From positions 186,001 to 250,000 of the forward strand of contig JACRMQ010000007.1 in the NCBI GenBank assembly GCA_016214905.1: a stretch of DNA of 64,000 bases. The letters run 5' to 3'. This DNA comes from Ignavibacteriales bacterium (GTDB lineage: Bacteria; Bacteroidota; Ignavibacteria; UBA10030; SZUA-254). How positions within the stretch are numbered: position 1 is the first letter of the stretch; every line of letters starts with the position of its first letter. Below, in pieces: positions 62,269 through 64,000 of this stretch. A program made the translations under genes and the position numbers. Under the pieces are notes generated by a model. It had not been told where the DNA came from and searched no databases. It saw nothing but the letters and a program-made list of their open reading frames with translations.

Positions 62269-64000
62269 ATGCGCCGCATGTTCACTGCTTTACTGAGTTG
62301 CGTGTTTTTTGCGACATCGTTATTAACGATTATACATTTTTCCAAAGATAATAACCCAATATTTAAAGAAGAGAGAAAATCGGAGCGATCCGGAGCAATG
62401 GAAGCATTAGACTTCTGGACACAAGCTCGTTCTTATCCGGACACAGATATTCCAACGAGTAAATTTTATACCGCTTTCAAATCTTCTAAAACCAAACTGC
62501 GCGAAGTATCGAACGTTCTCAGCGCCGGTAGTATCTGGGACCCGATTGGTCCGCTTAATTTGCAAGGACGCACAAAATGTGTTGCTATCAATCCCAAAAA
62601 TCCAAGCGTGATTTATGTCGGCACGGCGAGCGGTGGATTGTGGAAATCAAAAACCTCCGGGCTTGGCGCAGATTGGGAACAAGTAAGACTTGGTTATCCC
62701 GTGCTTGGTGTAAGTTCTATTGTCATTGATCCTGCGGACACCAATATCATGTACATCGGTACCGGAGAAGTTTATCGCAGGAATAACTCCGTTGGCGGTT
62801 TAGTGCAGAGAACAACTCGCGGTAGTTACGGAATCGGTATTTTGAAAACAACTGACGGTGGATTAACTTGGGCAAAAAGTCTCGACTGGTCTTACAACCA
62901 ACGGCGGGGAGTTCAAATGCTTAAAATGAACCCGATGAATCCGAAAACAATTTGGGCGGCTACAACCGAAGGCGCATTTAAAACTGTAGATGGTGGTGAA
63001 TCTTGGAGTCTTGTTTTAGGTGCTCAAATGGTAACAGACATTGTGATTCATTATTCCGATAGCAATAAAGTTATGGCAGCGTTCGGAAATTTTACAAACA
63101 GCACAGTAGTATTTACAACCAATGGCGGGGACAATTGGTTAAATTCGCCGCTTCAAAGTTATACGGGAAAAACTCTTCTCGCGGTTTATCCGAAAAATTC
63201 CGACATAGCGTATGCGAGTGCGGCAGACAGCACAAGCGGAGTTGCCGGATTATATCAATCGACAAATTTCGGACAAAATTGGAATTTAATGAGATCATTT
63301 CCAGCAGGATCAATGTATGGTGTTCAGGGGTGGTACTCACATTACGTTGCCGTTCATCCGGAAGATTCAAGCATTATTGTTCTCAACGCCGTTGGAAGAG
63401 CTAAGTCTACAAACAGTGGGATCGCTATTACGAGTGTTTCAAGCGGGTATTCAGACAATCATGGATATGCTATCGATCCGACTAACCCGAACATTTTTTA
63501 CGCGGCGAACGATGACGGTATATATCGTTCAACCAACTTCGGAAGTTCTTACACCAACATCGGTTTTGGGATACAGTCGGGTCAAATCTATAACGGATTT
63601 TCATGCTCAACAACCGATTCACTTATCGCCCTCTCGCAATCTCAAGATCATATTCCGGGTTATCGTTATCTCGGCTCTACAACATGGGATCATGCAAGCG
63701 CAAGAGATGAATCGGGCTGGACTGCAATTACTCCGGGCAATGATAATATTATGTATGCGGTTACGAGATATGGTGGTTCTATATACAAATCAAACGATCG
63801 GGGTGCAACATTTTCATATGCCGGTGGTTTCAGTGCGGGTAGCGAAGGAACCGCGGCTTGGAATTCTCCTGTTGTTGTATGCCCCGCTCAAGCATCTGTT
63901 TTATATATGGGAACTAAAAAGATTTTTAAATCAACAACCGCTGCCGGTTCCTGGTCTGCTACGAATGGCGGCAGTAATCTCGATGGCAATCCGGTTTTAT
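62269..64000 (+). CDS. Exported BNR/sortilin-type repeat protein (3' truncated by window)
   Basis: The frame runs open from ATG 62269 to the window end, 577 codons. It has a hydrophobic N-terminus (residues 4-22), then repeated Asp-box/BNR motifs: KTTDGGLTWAKS, KTVDGGESWSL, TTNGGDNWLN and STNFGQNWN, typical of a beta-propeller like those of sialidases or Vps10/sortilin. Motifs such as GRTKCVAINPKNPSVIYVGTASGGLWKS are seen in long secreted proteins that end in a type IX sorting domain, which would lie beyond the window. It probably acts on the surface; no catalytic residues were recognised. Confidence 0.85.
   Translation, partial: MRRMFTALLSCVFFATSLLTIIHFSKDNNPIFKEERKSERSGAMEALDFWTQARSYPDTDIPTSKFYTAFKSSKTKLREVSNVLSAGSIWDPIGPLNLQGRTKCVAINPKNPSVIYVGTASGGLWKSKTSGLGADWEQVRLGYPVLGVSSIVIDPADTNIMYIGTGEVYRRNNSVGGLVQRTTRGSYGIGILKTTDGGLTWAKSLDWSYNQRRGVQMLKMNPMNPKTIWAATTEGAFKTVDGGESWSLVLGAQMVTDIVIHYSDSNKVMAAFGNFTNSTVVFTTNGGDNWLNSPLQSYTGKTLLAVYPKNSDIAYASAADSTSGVAGLYQSTNFGQNWNLMRSFPAGSMYGVQGWYSHYVAVHPEDSSIIVLNAVGRAKSTNSGIAITSVSSGYSDNHGYAIDPTNPNIFYAANDDGIYRSTNFGSSYTNIGFGIQSGQIYNGFSCSTTDSLIALSQSQDHIPGYRYLGSTTWDHASARDESGWTAITPGNDNIMYAVTRYGGSIYKSNDRGATFSYAGGFSAGSEGTAAWNSPVVVCPAQASVLYMGTKKIFKSTTAAGSWSATNGGSNLDGNPVL

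Overview
The window reads as a chromosomal segment of a Gram-negative bacterium of the Bacteroidota/Chlorobiota/Ignavibacteriota group. The support is a C-terminal secretion domain with the motif QNYPNPFNPVT, FadL/PorV-like outer-membrane proteins, weak Shine-Dalgarno sequences at many genes and modest GC. An Ignavibacteria-like organism fits best, but this is inference because the window holds no rRNA or other marker. I found no tRNA or rRNA gene, insertion sequence, CRISPR array or integrase.

Layout. 0-13.7 kb: transport (MFS, an Nramp-universal stress fusion), cell-wall amidase, YajQ, saccharopine dehydrogenase, a two-gene 8-oxoguanine repair operon (Nudix plus Ogg2-like glycosylase), ThyX, ArfB and Mfd. 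13.7-22.6 kb: an inactivated M23 peptidase lipoprotein gene, small lipoproteins, a sirtuin, penicillin acylase and outer-membrane proteins. 22.6-27.7 kb (minus strand): a soluble group 3b-type [NiFe]-hydrogenase operon (beta, cNMP-domain protein, gamma, delta, alpha, maturation protease). 28.1-31.6 kb (plus strand, divergent): hemN and an NtrC-type sigma-54 activator behind a well-spaced -24/-12 promoter, then a universal stress protein.

31.6-46.9 kb is the centre of the window: 12 genes in one direction encoding six multiheme cytochromes c (61 CXXCH sites plus one CX3CH, 62 putative hemes), two paralogous b-type membrane modules (one fused to its cytochrome, one split), a NapC/NirT-type heptaheme protein, a four-cluster ferredoxin with an NrfD-type quinone subunit, a Rieske protein with a cytochrome b, and a CcmF-type heme lyase. 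Several separate quinone-reactive modules feed periplasmic heme wires. The set recalls the CbcL, CbcBA and ImcH inner-membrane cytochromes of Geobacter, so respiration toward a high-potential or extracellular acceptor is a reasonable hypothesis. HemN supplies heme, CcmF attaches it, and the hydrogenase next door could supply or vent reductant.

47-52.7 kb: an operon of a TPR-like protein, an EamA transporter and a TrmH-type methyltransferase, then YIP1, a Tat-exported asparaginase, an ECF sigma factor and a TlpA-like lipoprotein. 52.7-58.5 kb is an accessory island with all genes on the minus strand: a small membrane protein, a HEXXH metallopeptidase-like protein, a HEPN-like protein flanked by two inverted copies of the core GTTGC-N4-GTTATGTGCC (integron attC-like), and a 746-residue protein of 26-residue repeats. 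It is followed by dense palindromes, a 61-bp tandem duplication and an array of about 18 degenerate 21-bp units. 58.5-64 kb: a secreted phospholipase C/S1-P1 nuclease-like enzyme, a Lon-like protease and the start of a large BNR-repeat protein running off the window.

A recurrent feature is a family of intergenic nested hairpins: a 6-10 bp closing stem around one to four small hairpins, often with 3-nt loops. Heptanucleotide and 21-nt repeats also recur, some inside coding sequence.
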